A stretch of DNA of 64,000 nucleotides, from positions 1,423,501-1,487,500 of the forward strand of contig NZ_NKFP01000001.1 in NCBI RefSeq assembly GCF_002215035.1, in the 5' to 3' direction. This DNA comes from Leptolyngbya ohadii IS1 (GTDB lineage: Bacteria > Cyanobacteriota > Cyanobacteriia > Elainellales > Elainellaceae). The notes beneath the pieces were generated by a model. It ran no database searches. It saw only the letters and a list, made by a program, of their open reading frames with translations, and was not told the origin of the DNA. Both the position numbers and the translations under genes were made by a program. Shown here piece after piece: positions 63,321 through 64,000 of the stretch (position 1 is its first letter; the number at the start of each line of letters is the position of its first letter).

Positions 63321-64000
63321 TTACGCTGCTCTGATCTCCGAAGGCAAAGCCACCATCGAAGCGAACTCGTCTAAGAGCTGCGGCGGAATGCCATCCTGAG
63401 TTGGCAGCAACCGGATATCCGGTACACCTCCCATCAGTTCATAGGCTCGGATCAGGGTGCGATCTTGCCAGATATCCGGGAGAGGAGAATGTTTTATTGT
63501 CTCGGCGCTGAAACTATATTTCCAGCCACCCAAAATGCCTGCAACGACACGGTTTGCCATATTGCTCACAAACTGGCTGCTGCTGGGATCGGTTAGAGCC
63601 TGTTTGTTGAGCCACGGAGCTTTATGCCAGTGCATCATCAACCAGGACAGGGAGACCAGATCGTGAGCGATCATGGATCGAGAAGCGATGACTAAACCCT
63701 GTTGCGGGGCAAACACATGACCCAGATCCGGGCCTAACGTTGCCAGGATCTTGTCTGCGGCTGTGGCAACCAGGCGTTGCTTTTGGAGCAAGGTGGGAAC
63801 GGTGTTGGCTTCGGCGGTTTTTTCCTGAATGGTTTTAGCGGCGTGGTGATATTCCAGGCGAGTGTCATAGCGCATATAACCGACGACAGACTTAATGCCG
63901 AGGGTATTCCCCAGCAGGGCATGGCGGCTACAGCGGGGCATGGATACGATATGATCCACCTCTCGCAGCAAGTTTGGGAGCATAATACCCCGTTTCCAGT
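63321..64000 (-). CDS. DUF362-family protein, 5' end outside window
   Basis: The frame is open from the right edge to the stop at 63321. Visible text from near 63998 reads WKRGI and then MLPNLLREVDHIVSMPRCSR, LGNTLGIKSVVGYMRYDTRL, FAPQQGLVIASRSMIAHDLV and IRAYELMGGVPDIRLLPTQD, the second half of a DUF362 domain. The family sometimes has an N-terminal or C-terminal iron-sulfur part, which is not visible here. The Met at 63983 is probably internal. The gap 63125-63320 holds nothing clear. Confidence 0.8.
   Translation of the reverse strand, partial: WKRGIMLPNLLREVDHIVSMPRCSRHALLGNTLGIKSVVGYMRYDTRLEYHHAAKTIQEKTAEANTVPTLLQKQRLVATAADKILATLGPDLGHVFAPQQGLVIASRSMIAHDLVSLSWLMMHWHKAPWLNKQALTDPSSSQFVSNMANRVVAGILGGWKYSFSAETIKHSPLPDIWQDRTLIRAYELMGGVPDIRLLPTQDGIPPQLLDEFASMVALPSEIRAA

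Overview
The window looks like chromosome of a filamentous, probably Leptolyngbya-like, cyanobacterium. The evidence is the very frequent HIP1-type palindrome gcgatcgc, many large multi-PAS hybrid kinases, a CYP110-like P450, RTX proteins, a caspase/STAND/WD40 protein, and the usual cyanobacterial IS families and G/C-rich dispersed repeats. The genus is a guess. No rRNA, tRNA or CRISPR array was found.

Layout. 1-6.2 kb: a partial methylglyoxal-synthase-like gene, a small hypothetical plus VIT-like membrane protein pair, a GH65 phosphorylase, an O-methyltransferase and a peptidoglycan-binding protein. 6.3-13.5 kb: an overlapping signalling operon made of a REC-wHTH regulator, an Hpt-REC-GGDEF protein and a 1724-aa hybrid kinase. 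The first two look like one gene split by a frameshift in a C-rich linker. 13.5-22.6 kb: a TTHB210/DUF5602-like secreted protein, a VOC protein, a REC-PAS kinase with a CheY partner, and a 1501-aa caspase-nSTAND-WD40 protein. 22.6-24.4 kb: a decayed gene (helical HTH start, CHASE2 end) cut by an intact IS903-type IS5 element with a 9-bp target duplication. 24.7-31.8 kb: a membrane protein, a P450, small ORFs, an XRE regulator and a DUF4118-PAS kinase whose ATPase lobe is missing. 31.8-38 kb: a MITE, a sulfotransferase, an IS21 fragment beside a possible Tn7-like transposon end, and two RTX proteins. 38.7-43.2 kb: a dCache-HAMP-PAS-GGDEF-EAL protein and an orphan QueC-like PP-loop ATPase. 43.2-47.4 kb: a mosaic of broken IS5, IS256, ISKra4, IS4 and IS630 transposases. 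47.9-64 kb: a LURP-one-like protein, a PPC-domain protein and a second MITE, then a long minus-strand run: SulP transporter with STAS and a K+ channel, three tandem DUF1254/DUF1214 proteins with small membrane and secreted proteins, a class 3 lipase, a membrane protein, an outer-membrane barrel paired with a GDSL-RTX esterase, and a partial DUF362 protein.

How it works together. Three signalling blocks (6.3, 15.8 and 28.0 kb) carry low-complexity G-rich/C-rich inserts. Two inserts stay in frame inside catalytic domains, one coincides with loss of the kinase ATPase lobe, and the C-rich linker coincides with the frameshift. Short tandem repeats with units of 8 to 15 bp occur across the accessory part and twice sit at a start codon or an IS insertion point. 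The least explained genes are the QueC-like orphan at 41.95 kb and the triple DUF1254 operon at 52-57.6 kb.
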